Of a stretch of DNA of 64,000 bases, positions 49,553 through 57,617 are shown in pieces. Source of the DNA: Neobacillus nitrireducens (GTDB taxonomy: Bacteria > Bacillota > Bacilli > Bacillales > Cytobacillaceae). Position numbers and translations under genes: made by a program. The notes beneath the pieces are model-generated. The model was not told the origin of the DNA. It made no database searches and saw only the letters and a program-made list of their open reading frames with translations. Position 1 is the first letter of the stretch, and every line of letters starts with the position of its first letter. Location: the NCBI RefSeq assembly GCF_030915405.1, contig NZ_CP133262.1, positions 3,410,001 to 3,474,000 of the forward strand. The letters are read 5' to 3'.

Positions 49553-52528
49553 TCAGCCCAGATAGACCAAATCCTTCAGTTCATCCGTCGATAACTCGGT
49601 AATCCAGTTCTCACTTTGGATAATCTGGTCATTCAAGAATTGCTTTTTCTCGAGCATCGCATCGATTTTCTCCTCAAGCGTACCTGTGCAAATCATCTTA
49701 TGAACGTGAACGAAGCGGGATTGGCCGATCCGGTAGGCGCGGTCCGTCGCCTGGTTCTCAACGGCCGGATTCCACCAGCGGTCGTAGTGGATTACGTGGT
49801 TAGCGGCTGTCAGATTCAGCCCCGTTCCGCCAGCTTTCAAGGACAGCAAGAACACCGGGAACTCCTGATTCTGGAACCGCTCAATCATCTCGTCACGCTT
49901 CACTTTCGGCACACTTCCATTGAGAAATGGCACCTCAATGCCAAATTTCTTCTTCAACGTGCTTTTGATCATTTCGCCCATTTCGATATATTGGGTGAAA
50001 ATCAGACAGCTTTCACCCTGTTCCAAAACCGCGTCGACCAATTCGACCAGTTTCTCCAACTTATTTGAACGTTCCAGAAGTTGGCGGGTGGCTGACTTTT
50101 CCTTCAGATAAAGAGCCGGATGGTTGCACAACTGCTTCAAACGGCTAAGCATTTGTAAAATTAATCCCTTACGCTCAAAGCCGGACAGTTTTTCAATTTC
50201 CGCAAACGTATCATGGATGAGCTGCTCATACAACGAGGCCTGTTCAGCGGTAAGCGGGCAATATTCCTTTTGCTCGAGCTTATCAGGGAGATTCAAGGCA
50301 ACCTCTTCATCCTTTTTCGTGCGGCGCAGTAAAAACGGCCGGATCAATGATTGAAGCTGCTGCACTTTGTCCTTCTTTTCATCCTTTTCAATCGGAATCA
50401 CGAACTTTTTCTGAAAATGGCCCAAACTGCCGAGATAGCCGTGATTGGTAAAATCAAAAATAGACCACAGCTCTGAAAGGCGGTTTTCCATCGGGGTTCC
50501 GGTTAGCGCGATATGGTGGCGGCCGCGCAGTTTTCTCACCGCCTTTGATTGCTTCGTCTGCGCATTTTTAATGTTTTGCGCTTCATCAATCGCAATCGAG
50601 CTCCAAATCAGCGACTCGAACTCCGCGAGGTCAATGTGGCTCAGGCCATACGAAGTTAATACGATATCAGCTTCCTTGGCCTTGGCGGCAAAAGCTTCCT
50701 CTTTGAGACGGTTCGACCCATAATGCAAATACACCTTCAGCTCCGGTGCAAAACGCTCCAGCTCCTTCTGCCAGTTTCCAAGCACAGAAGTCGGGCAAAT
50801 AATCAGCGCCGCCTTCGTTGGAACCTTAGCGGCAGACTTGGCATCTTCATCCTTCTTGGAGCGCTTTTTCACCTTATTTTGAGTGTCATTTCCAGTCTCG
50901 GTGTCAGGCACCACAGTCAACTCATCGCCGACGACTTCTTTCACCTTTAATAGATAGGAGATTAGCTGGACGGTTTTCCCGAGGCCCATATCATCGGCGA
51001 GGCAGGCACCAAATCCGTATTGGCGCAAGAACCAAAGCCAGCTCATCCCCAGCTGCTGGTATGGTCGGAGCTCGCCTTGCAGTCCTTGTGGCACGTCCTC
51101 AAGCGGAATTTCGTGCACTTCTGACAGCTGCTTGATCATTTGCTTCCATTGACGGTTCAACTCGATTTGAATCTTCGCAAATGCCTTCGGGTTCTCCAGT
51201 TCATCCTCAGGTGCATCCTCCTCAATTAGCTCCTGCTCAAGCAAATCGCGAACATGCAAGCCTTCTTTTTCGGCACGTTTCATCATATCTTGAATCTGTC
51301 GAATAAACTGCGGATCCAGCTTCACCCAGCGGCCGCGAATAAAAACAAGCCGTCTTTTTTCCTCGACAAGTTTCCCGAACTCATCCTCGGACAAGTCGAC
51401 ACCATTCATTGAAAAGCGCCAGTTAAAATCAAGCATCGCCTGAAGTCCGACGAAGGATGGGCGGTGACTCGAAGTCCCCTTCAGCGACGCCTTTACCTTC
51501 AAATTGGCATTCTTCATCGCCTGCCACCAAGAAGGGAGAAGAATTTCGACATCCAACGCCACCAAGGTCTCACTCGCCTCCGTCAGAAACATCCACGCTT
51601 CTTCCTCGCTAAGATGCGTCTTGAAGGAACCATCTTCGCCCAACCACGGAATCAATCGCACCCAGCGCCCGCGCTCACGGTCGACCTTTTCTAAAAAGGG
51701 ACGCCACTTCGCCGGTATCTTGGCGGAGCCATCGACATCATAGACCTCATCGATATTTTTCTTTCCTCGTAAAAATAAATCCAGACTCCACGCGCCTTCG
51801 CCATCAAGCGGCTCATCGAGACGGAGCCCGATTGTAAACGGCGTGTCACTTTCTTTAATCCCGACCCATTCCAACCAGCTTTCCTCATCAAAATAGCGTG
51901 CGAGTTCGCCGCCCGAGATATTTTGCTTGCGGAGCAGATCGAGCTTCGGCCCGAACAACTCCTTCATCGCTGAATTCCGCGTAAGGTAGCCATCGAGGGC
52001 CTCGTTGTAGAGGTCGGAGATATAAGTCTTAGTCGTCCCTAGATGGGGGTCTATCGGCACATCAATTGGACCTTCGCTGGGTTCTTCGGAATCCTCAATT
52101 TGTTGTTCCCAAAACGAGGGGTCAAACTCTTCCTTCACACGCTCTGGAAGCTTCCATCGGAAATCGCCATGCTCCCAGACCGAAAAGTCCGGCAGCCAAT
52201 CTTTTTCCAAGATGCCTTCATATAGTGAATGGGCGGCTGCTAAGCAAATCTCAGATTGCTCATTCCAATCCCATTCGATGTAGCGATTAAACGACTCCTT
52301 GGCAAAGAGAGATACGAGATGCCAGCTGCTTAGCGCAACACCTTCCACGTCATTGACAGTCTCCGTTTCAAGGAGCGTGCCAAAGAAGCTTTCTTCATGA
52401 CTGCTGAAAACGAGATTCTTCCACTGAACCGGGTTCATCGTGCGTCCTTTTTCATTCTCAGCCGTAAGAAGAAAGCGGCCGTCCCCTAATTTAGTTGTCA
52501 TCAATTTCAAAAACCTTGTTTTAAGCAT
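49553..52528 (-). CDS. ywqA: SNF2-family helicase, YwqA-like
   Basis: This 991-residue protein has a bacterial SNF2-associated N-terminal domain and a Swi2/Snf2 ATPase: Walker A ADDMGLGKTVQLISYL, DEAQ box AIDEAQNIKN, SSS-type ALTGTPMENRLSELWSIFDF and the helicase C motifs LIFTQY and SLKAGGTGLNLTAANHV. It probably remodels DNA-protein complexes. A linker of about 35 residues between motifs I and Ia contains a copy of the dispersed repeat (50900-50912; reads TVVPDTE). ATG 52528 follows AAAGGAG. Partner ywqB lies upstream, separated by a small gene. Confidence 0.92.
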   Translation of the reverse strand: MLKTRFLKLMTTKLGDGRFLLTAENEKGRTMNPVQWKNLVFSSHEESFFGTLLETETVNDVEGVALSSWHLVSLFAKESFNRYIEWDWNEQSEICLAAAHSLYEGILEKDWLPDFSVWEHGDFRWKLPERVKEEFDPSFWEQQIEDSEEPSEGPIDVPIDPHLGTTKTYISDLYNEALDGYLTRNSAMKELFGPKLDLLRKQNISGGELARYFDEESWLEWVGIKESDTPFTIGLRLDEPLDGEGAWSLDLFLRGKKNIDEVYDVDGSAKIPAKWRPFLEKVDRERGRWVRLIPWLGEDGSFKTHLSEEEAWMFLTEASETLVALDVEILLPSWWQAMKNANLKVKASLKGTSSHRPSFVGLQAMLDFNWRFSMNGVDLSEDEFGKLVEEKRRLVFIRGRWVKLDPQFIRQIQDMMKRAEKEGLHVRDLLEQELIEEDAPEDELENPKAFAKIQIELNRQWKQMIKQLSEVHEIPLEDVPQGLQGELRPYQQLGMSWLWFLRQYGFGACLADDMGLGKTVQLISYLLKVKEVVGDELTVVPDTETGNDTQNKVKKRSKKDEDAKSAAKVPTKAALIICPTSVLGNWQKELERFAPELKVYLHYGSNRLKEEAFAAKAKEADIVLTSYGLSHIDLAEFESLIWSSIAIDEAQNIKNAQTKQSKAVRKLRGRHHIALTGTPMENRLSELWSIFDFTNHGYLGSLGHFQKKFVIPIEKDEKKDKVQQLQSLIRPFLLRRTKKDEEVALNLPDKLEQKEYCPLTAEQASLYEQLIHDTFAEIEKLSGFERKGLILQMLSRLKQLCNHPALYLKEKSATRQLLERSNKLEKLVELVDAVLEQGESCLIFTQYIEMGEMIKSTLKKKFGIEVPFLNGSVPKVKRDEMIERFQNQEFPVFLLSLKAGGTGLNLTAANHVIHYDRWWNPAVENQATDRAYRIGQSRFVHVHKMICTGTLEEKIDAMLEKKQFLNDQIIQSENWITELSTDELKDLVYLG
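50900..50912. repeat. GGTGTCAGGCACC inside ywqA
   Basis: An exact copy lies within the coding sequence, in a low-complexity linker of the helicase, and keeps the frame. Confidence 0.8.
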
Positions 52529-52607
52529 CGATACAAAAACTCCTTTGTTGGGGGAGAGAACATAATAGGCTAAAAACTAGCTGATAATTTCCAATAAATG
52601 TCTAATT

Positions 52608-52722
52608 GAACAAAACCCCATGAAAAATGAACAAAACCTATAAAAAATTGAACAAAAGTCCCCTGAAATTGAACAAAACCATATAAAAAATGAACAAAAC
52701 TGCTCAAAAAATAAACAAAACA
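52608..52722. repeat. 21-bp-period array with GAACAAAAC core (six units)
   Basis: GAACAAAA-type cores start at 52608, 52629, 52650, 52671, 52692 and (diverged) 52713, each exactly 21 bp apart, with unlike 12-bp spacers. The left flank (TTTCCAATAAATGTCTAATTG) recurs before the array at 60362. It lies upstream of ywqA in a 449-bp gene-free stretch (52529-52977). Confidence 0.88.
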
Positions 52723-52834
52723 AAAACCAAAGATAAAACTACAAACCCCAGAACCACAATATGTAATTAGAAACATCCAATATCATATAAATGTCCACCC
52801 CGTGCAGACAAAATGCACTAAATTGTCCACGACC

Positions 52835-52847
52835 GGTGCCTGACACC
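52835..52847. repeat. GGTGCCTGACACC repeat
   Basis: An exact copy in the gap between ywqA and the alpha-CTD-like gene. Confidence 0.85.
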
Positions 52848-52908
52848 ACAAACGACACTATGAATATCACCAAAATGACATATAATTGATAAATTAAATG
52901 ACTCCATA

Positions 52909-52938
52909 AAAATCCATATCCTCTATTATACCCAAAAA
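52909..52938 (-). other. Duplicate of the ywqB promoter/5' end
   Basis: On the minus strand this reads TTTTGGGTATAATAGAGGAT then ATGGATTTTT, the same as 55037-55066 directly at the ywqB start. The copy continues for only a few codons before a stop (MDFYGVI). It contains a perfect TATAAT. It may be a remnant of a ywqB duplication or a promoter unit shared by both genes. Confidence 0.6.
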
Positions 52939-52977
52939 TTCAAGGCGAGGCTTGAATTATCTTGAAACAACAGGTAT

Positions 52978-53271
52978 CTATGGTTTAAATGATAATCCCT
53001 CTTCCTCCAAAGCCTTCCGAAGTTTGGGCAAAGAACTGGGGCCCATCCCGTGAAATTGCAAAATCTCTTTCTCTGTAAAATTGGATAGCTGTTGCAAAGT
53101 GGTTACCCGATTGTTTTCTAGTGCCCGTCTTGCTGGGGCTGAGAGTACAGATAGAAATCCATGTGCAGGCTTGCGTTCTTGTTCACAAGTTGGGCAGGTT
53201 GGACAGTCGCTGCTTTTATAATATTGGTGACCTTGCTTGCAAGTTCTTAAATTTTTTTCAGAAGCGGTCAT
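52978..53271 (-). CDS. Small protein with RNA polymerase alpha C-terminal-like HhH domain
   Basis: This 97-residue protein has four cysteines (TCKQGH, SSDCPTCPTCEQ; a zinc-ribbon-like N-terminal region) and a C-terminal helix-hairpin-helix domain as in the alpha subunit CTD: LSAPARRALENNRVTTLQQLSNFTEKE.. with GMGPSSLPKLRKALEE. A DNA-contacting role is likely. ATG 53271 has AAAAGGAG 11 nt upstream. It lies between ywqB and ywqA and may be transcribed with either; a terminator separates it from ywqB. Confidence 0.75.
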   Translation of the reverse strand: MTASEKNLRTCKQGHQYYKSSDCPTCPTCEQERKPAHGFLSVLSAPARRALENNRVTTLQQLSNFTEKEILQFHGMGPSSLPKLRKALEEEGLSFKP

Positions 53272-53352
53272 GCTAAAATGTCTCCTTTTGTGATGAATTA
53301 TCGGTTGGGCCATACAAACGGCCCCGTAGGAACTGTTGCCAAAATAAAAACA

Positions 53353-53379
53353 AAAGGTGCCTGAACCACCGGCACCTTT
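53353..53379 (-). terminator. Terminator after ywqB
   Basis: AAAGGTGCC (53353-53361) and GGCACCTTT (53371-53379) form a perfect 9-bp stem, with T's on the minus-strand 3' side. The stem sequence GGTGCC/GGCACC is related to the dispersed repeat. Confidence 0.75.
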
Positions 53380-53387
53380 AAAAACCA

Positions 53388-55046
53388 TCAACCTTCAATC
53401 AGCTTACTCCGTTTACACTCCTCATGAAACGCCCGCAGCCGCTTCGTCCGCTCCATCAACGTGTCCAAGAAATATTCCCAATCATCGACCCGTTTCAGCT
53501 TCTTATAAAGCGTCCGCAGCTTCTTCAAATGGCGCACTGCCATCCGGTAGCTCGCCCGGTTCTTCTGATCAATTTCTTTCTGGGCCGTCTGATGAAGCAT
53601 CCCGAGCAGCACCTCAGGCCGCTCCTTTTCAATCAGCTTCAACCGTTCTTTTGGCAGCTCGTAATAATCAAAGCCGACAAATGCCTGGAGCTCACCCCAG
53701 CGATCATACTGCTTCCGCTCAAACAACACATACTCGTAATCCACAAAGCTATACGGCAGCATCGAAAGCAGGGCCCGCTCATACAAATCCCCCCGGTCAC
53801 TCTCCGCGCAATAAGGCGCCACCGTCCGCAGCGCATTCCGCACAAACGTTGCACAGCTATGATAACCGCCAAGCCACTCCAAATATCCCTTCACCTTTTG
53901 CAAAAATAACTCAACTACCGGACCGACACGTTTCCAATCCTTCAGCCCCGACAAATACTCAATCCAATACACCAAATAGGGCGTAATCTCCTCATCATTA
54001 AACGGAGCCGTCAGCTTCAACGCCGCCTCATCATCCCCAAGCAAGAAGTTCAAATGAATCCCGGCTAAGAGCAGTGGAGCAGGGCTCTCCCAATCCTGCA
54101 GCCCCTTCAGTCGCGTCTGAATCTTCACCAGCTCTTCCTCACGCCACGCCTTCTTTTTGAAAAAATGAATCCACAACAGCCGGTACAAGAAAATCCGCTC
54201 ATATGCTAGCCCCTGTGTACATGTCAGCAACTCAAACGTATCCTCACGAAGCTTTTCGACAAATTCATCAAAATCAAACGGCAGCGACTGTACGCCAATT
54301 TTCAGCGAAAGCTCCTCGGCATCATCCATCAAATTATGGAACAAATGCAAATAAGCCCGCTTCACCATATCCTCCTCATGGCCAAGGTCGTCACTCAGCC
54401 GCGCCAGCTTCCGAAACGACACGACAATCCCGACCAATTCATACAACAAGCGCCATTCCTGTTCGACCGGCGCACTTGCATGAATCCGGCGTTCATAAAT
54501 CCCAAACAGCTCAGGAATCACATACGGACTCGTATACTTCTTCGTCGCCAAGAGTGTATCAAAACTCACCTCAAACGAATGAACCCAGCGGCCATAATCC
54601 GGCTTCGACACCCCATTCGCCTTAATCAGATCCTTCGCCGTCTGTAGCCCCCAGCCAGATATCGACTTCGACTCACGCACCGGTTCCCGCCAACCCGTCA
54701 CCCAATCGGCCACACTGCCGACCCGAGCATACGCACCAAAAAACACCGCCATCTGATGACGGCAAAATCCCTCCGTCGGGCATGAACACTTACTCTGCGA
54801 CAAAAACTCAAAATTCAACTTCACATAACACGGCGTCACATCCTGTACCGTCGCCGTAATCTGCTCATTCCATATCTGTATCTGCTTCACCAGCCCTTGC
54901 CGGTACAACATCAAACCCTTCTGAACCAGCCGCGCATCCTCCGTCACCGTCGGGTGCAGCAGCTCCCGCACCTGATCCCCAAAAAGCTCAATCCGTTCAC
55001 TTGCAGGCGTCAACTCCAAAGCCACAACCCCCTCAAAAAAATCCAT
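53388..55046 (-). CDS. ywqB: SWIM zinc finger protein, YwqB-like
   Basis: This 552-residue protein contains a SWIM motif (CSCPTEGFCRHQM, a CxCx6CxH pattern) near residues 115-127 and long helical repeats after it. YwqB and the SNF2 protein YwqA are neighbours in Bacillus and are thought to work together. I favour ATG 55046 (MDFFEGVVALELTP); the frame stays open through a dispersed repeat to ATG 55085, which would give an unusual MVPDT start. The 55046 start has GAGGA too near it, so the true start is not certain. Confidence 0.85.
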   Translation of the reverse strand: MDFFEGVVALELTPASERIELFGDQVRELLHPTVTEDARLVQKGLMLYRQGLVKQIQIWNEQITATVQDVTPCYVKLNFEFLSQSKCSCPTEGFCRHQMAVFFGAYARVGSVADWVTGWREPVRESKSISGWGLQTAKDLIKANGVSKPDYGRWVHSFEVSFDTLLATKKYTSPYVIPELFGIYERRIHASAPVEQEWRLLYELVGIVVSFRKLARLSDDLGHEEDMVKRAYLHLFHNLMDDAEELSLKIGVQSLPFDFDEFVEKLREDTFELLTCTQGLAYERIFLYRLLWIHFFKKKAWREEELVKIQTRLKGLQDWESPAPLLLAGIHLNFLLGDDEAALKLTAPFNDEEITPYLVYWIEYLSGLKDWKRVGPVVELFLQKVKGYLEWLGGYHSCATFVRNALRTVAPYCAESDRGDLYERALLSMLPYSFVDYEYVLFERKQYDRWGELQAFVGFDYYELPKERLKLIEKERPEVLLGMLHQTAQKEIDQKNRASYRMAVRHLKKLRTLYKKLKRVDDWEYFLDTLMERTKRLRAFHEECKRSKLIEG

Positions 55047-55070
55047 ATCCTCTATTATACCCAAAATCGC

Positions 55071-55113
55071 GGTGTCAGGCACCATGTGAAATCTTCACAT
55101 GTTGTCTGACACC
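55071..55113. repeat. Long-form palindrome of the GGTGTCAGGCACC family (43 bp)
   Basis: GGTGTCAGGCACC (55071-55083), ATGTGAA, a 3-bp centre, TTCACAT and GTTGTCTGACACC (55101-55113) form one nearly perfect 43-bp palindrome at the ywqB 5' end. It matches the long form at 5375-5418. Confidence 0.85.
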
Positions 55114-55201
55114 GAACCTCGAGGGAGGTTTTTATTAAAAAGGTAACTTAAGAAGGGGTTGATGTTGGAATTAGGCAGGCTTGCTGAGAAATGTGGGTTT
55201 T

Positions 55202-55320
55202 GGCGGAATAGTTGCTGAAGTTGGCGGAATCCCTCCATAGTTTGGCGGAATCAATCTGGAAATTGGCGGAATCATGCTATGGTTTGGCGGAATCTTCATC
55301 CAAATCGGCGGAATCCACCC
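55202..55320. repeat. 21-bp-period array with GGCGGAAT core (six units)
   Basis: GGCGGAAT starts at 55202, 55223, 55244, 55265, 55286 and 55307, each step exactly 21 bp; most cores are preceded by TT. Spacers differ from unit to unit but match those of the arrays at 55731 and 57454 position by position. AGGTAACTTAAGAAGGGG lies at the left. Confidence 0.92.
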
Positions 55321-55347
55321 CCACTTCAGTAAGCTAACCACCCAAAG

Positions 55348-55383
55348 AAAAAAGCCACCCCGCACGAATTCACGGGGTTGGCT
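55348..55383 (-). terminator. Terminator of the small gene at 55370
   Basis: On the minus strand AGCCAACCCCG pairs with CGGGGTGGCT (one G-U), followed by TTTTTTC. The stem overlaps the stop codon of the small gene. Confidence 0.85.
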
Positions 55384-55507
55384 CGATCTTCACACCATCA
55401 TTTTTTGACAAACTAGAAATATATTCAAATAAACTCGTAAGATAGCTAGTAAGCTCAAAACCTTCTTCACTCGCAAACTCCGACAATGACAACTGACTTT
55501 CCTTCAT
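55370..55507 (-). CDS. Small protein (45 residues), unknown
   Basis: The frame reads MKESQLSLSEFASEEGF, then ELTSYLTSLFEYISSL and ends KIEPTP. GAGGGGG is 8 nt before ATG 55507, and a strong terminator overlaps the stop, which supports a real, separately transcribed gene. No family is recognised; the profile is an amphipathic acidic helix. Confidence 0.65.
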   Translation of the reverse strand: MKESQLSLSEFASEEGFELTSYLTSLFEYISSLSKNDGVKIEPTP

Positions 55508-55730
55508 TCGGATACCCCCTCGATTACGACTATCCTCATTATCGCCAAACTACCATTCTTCTATACATACAATCTCAGGAAAAATGACCTGATCCAGGCT
55601 TGAATGCCTGAATACTTAGTTAGTTGGAGGGGGAAGGAAGTAAATCCGCCGGGCCTAGAGGATTCTCCCTATCAGTAATACCGAAATCTAGGACCAATCT
55701 TTCTTAAAATAGGTATCTTAAAAGGGGTTT

Positions 55731-55850
55731 GGCGGAATTGTAGCTGAAGTTGGCGGAATCCCTCCGTAGTTTGGCGGAATAAATCTAGAAATCGGCGGAA
55801 TCCTGCCACTAGCTGGCGGAAATCGCCACTAAAATGGCGGAATCCCTTTA
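55731..55850. repeat. 21-bp-period array with GGCGGAAT core (six units)
   Basis: Cores at 55731, 55752, 55773, 55794, 55815 and 55836, each 21 bp apart. The left flank (TCTTAAAATAGGTATCT, then AAAAGGGG) is shared with the array at 57454. The gene-free stretch 55508-56077 contains nothing else that I can name. Confidence 0.92.
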
Positions 55851-56077
55851 GAAAGTTCGCCATTGTGATTTAGTCAGACACCAGTATTTTCGTATATTTC
55901 TAAAAAATCAACGAAAATTGCGACAGAAAATGACGAGAAATGTCGAACAATACATAGGGGAGGTAAATGGTCATGGGCCGCATTAAGTGTTAATCATGAT
56001 CTTCTACCTTATTAAAACTATATCATCGTCCATTTTTCATAAATAACAACAAACAAGAAATAGGAGAACAAGGTATT

Positions 56078-57316
56078 ATGTCGAAGGAATTATTTGTAAA
56101 TGGTGAATTAACACGAATCAGAAAAGAAACCCACGGAAAAAGCAAGCAAAATAAAACAGTACAAGATTTCACCTCGAGGATGGAAAAACGTAAATACTAT
56201 CAAACTATCAATTATTTTGATATTCGGAATGTATTAGACGTCAAAGGTTTCTTACAAGATATTCGTTCGAATTGGAATACATATGTGTCACAGGTTAACC
56301 AATGGATACAAACTAGCCCAGTAAAAAAAATGGTCGTAACGGGCATTTTTACCGTAGTACTTAGCTTTTTTGCGAGCACATCTAATGCCGCATTTATTCA
56401 GGAATATACATATCAGGTAAAAAGCGGTGAAAAAATTGGAAATATCGCCGCCGCACATGGAATAACAGCACAAGAAATATTAGAGGCCAATGGGCTAACT
56501 TCCATTAACGGTAAAAAAATTCTTTTACCAAAAGTACATAACAGAATGGTAACCGCCACTACACTAAATGTTCGCACACACCCGACGACAGGAAGCAATA
56601 TCATTGGAACCTATAAGCAAGGGGATGTAGTGAAGGTTTCATTCGTAGAAAACGGCTGGGCTGGCATTCTGATTAAAGGAAGAGTTTGTTTTGTGAGTGC
56701 CGATTACCTTACCACACAAGTAGAAACGACGAAACCGGTGATCGCTCAATCCAAACCTATGTATGTAACGGCCACTTCATTGAGAGTGAGAGAGGCTGCC
56801 TCTACCAGTAGTGCGGTATTAGGTACGCTAAAAGTAAACGAAAGTGTTTCTGTCAAATCATCCATAAATGGTTGGGCCCAGATTCATTTCAAAGGCAAAG
56901 TTGCGTACGTGAGTGCAACCTATTTAACACCTAATCGACCAGCAACAACAAAAACAAGTACATCCGTGTATGTGATAAAGCCCGGTGACACATTTACAAA
57001 AATCAGTAAAGCCCTGACGATCTCTGTCTCAGTCATTCAACAACTAAATCCAAACTTAGACTCAACAAAGTTGAAAATTGGCCAAGAAATCAAAATCCCT
57101 GCCACAACAGCTACGAATCAAATAAAAGTTGCAGCTCGTATAGGAAGGGTGGACCCCGAAGGAACGTTTCGGTTTATCACATCCAATGGGATTACGTATG
57201 CTGCCAAGGCATCAGGCCGCTTGTTAAAGGAATTAGTCGAACATCAAGGGGGAAAAGCAATCCTCACACTTGAAGGAAAAAGGGGTCAGCAAATGACTTT
57301 ACGATCTTTACAATAA
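56078..57316 (+). CDS. Membrane-anchored LysM/SH3b protein
   Basis: This 412-residue protein has an N-terminal cytoplasmic part of about 80 residues, one transmembrane segment (VVTGIFTVVLSFFASTS, about 86-104), then LysM (YQVKSGEKIGNIAAAHGIT..), SH3b (MVTATTLNVRTHPTTGSNI), SH3b (MYVTATSLRVREAASTSS), LysM (YVIKPGDTFTKISKAL) and a basic C-terminal region. It likely binds peptidoglycan outside the membrane; no hydrolase domain is present. TAGGAG precedes ATG 56078. A terminator follows. Confidence 0.85.
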   Translation: MSKELFVNGELTRIRKETHGKSKQNKTVQDFTSRMEKRKYYQTINYFDIRNVLDVKGFLQDIRSNWNTYVSQVNQWIQTSPVKKMVVTGIFTVVLSFFASTSNAAFIQEYTYQVKSGEKIGNIAAAHGITAQEILEANGLTSINGKKILLPKVHNRMVTATTLNVRTHPTTGSNIIGTYKQGDVVKVSFVENGWAGILIKGRVCFVSADYLTTQVETTKPVIAQSKPMYVTATSLRVREAASTSSAVLGTLKVNESVSVKSSINGWAQIHFKGKVAYVSATYLTPNRPATTKTSTSVYVIKPGDTFTKISKALTISVSVIQQLNPNLDSTKLKIGQEIKIPATTATNQIKVAARIGRVDPEGTFRFITSNGITYAAKASGRLLKELVEHQGGKAILTLEGKRGQQMTLRSLQ

Positions 57317-57331
57317 ATCGTACAAAAAAGT

Positions 57332-57357
57332 AGCCTCAGATTTTGAGGCTTTTTTTA
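57332..57357 (+). terminator. Terminator after the LysM gene
   Basis: AGCCTCA (57332-57338) and TGAGGCT (57344-57350) pair perfectly around a 5-nt loop, and a run of T follows. Confidence 0.9.
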
Positions 57358-57453
57358 TCAATCTTGGCGAGTCAGACAGCACATCCTAGCGGGTCCTCCC
57401 CAATATCGAAATCTAGACATCATTCATCTTAAAATAGGTATCTAAAAGGGGTT

Positions 57454-57570
57454 GGCGGAATAGTTGCTGAAGTTGGCGGAATCCCTCCACAGTTTGGTGG
57501 AATCAATCTAGAGATCCGCGGAATCACGCCACAAGTTGGCGGAAATCTCCGCTAAATCGGCGGAATCCCC
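57454..57570. repeat. 21-bp-period array with GGCGGAAT core (six units)
   Basis: Cores at 57454, 57475, 57496 (GGTGGAAT), 57517 (CGCGGAAT), 57538 and 57559, again 21 bp apart. The sequence of spacers matches the arrays at 55202 and 55731 in order. It lies just downstream of the Gly/Tyr-rich spore-type gene. Confidence 0.9.
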
Positions 57571-57617
57571 AATCCAAACGCCCCTCGACCCGTAGGGAAA
57601 GTGCACTATCAATCAAG

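Noticed and set aside
49616..52290. Plus-strand frames opposite ywqA
   Set aside because: Antisense shadows of a conserved helicase gene.
53388..55085. ywqB start at ATG 55085
   Set aside because: This start lies within the dispersed palindrome, lacks a ribosome site and would add a repeat-encoded MVPDT segment; the start at 55046 is preferred, though not certain.
55171..55863. Minus-strand frames of heptapeptides (IPPxxxx, FRQxxxG) as genes
   Set aside because: Different frames are open in different copies of the same array, and no ribosome site was seen; kept only as a finding to test.
55202..57570. CRISPR array
   Set aside because: The unit is 21 bp with a core of about 8-10 bp, spacers match between separate arrays, and there are no cas genes.
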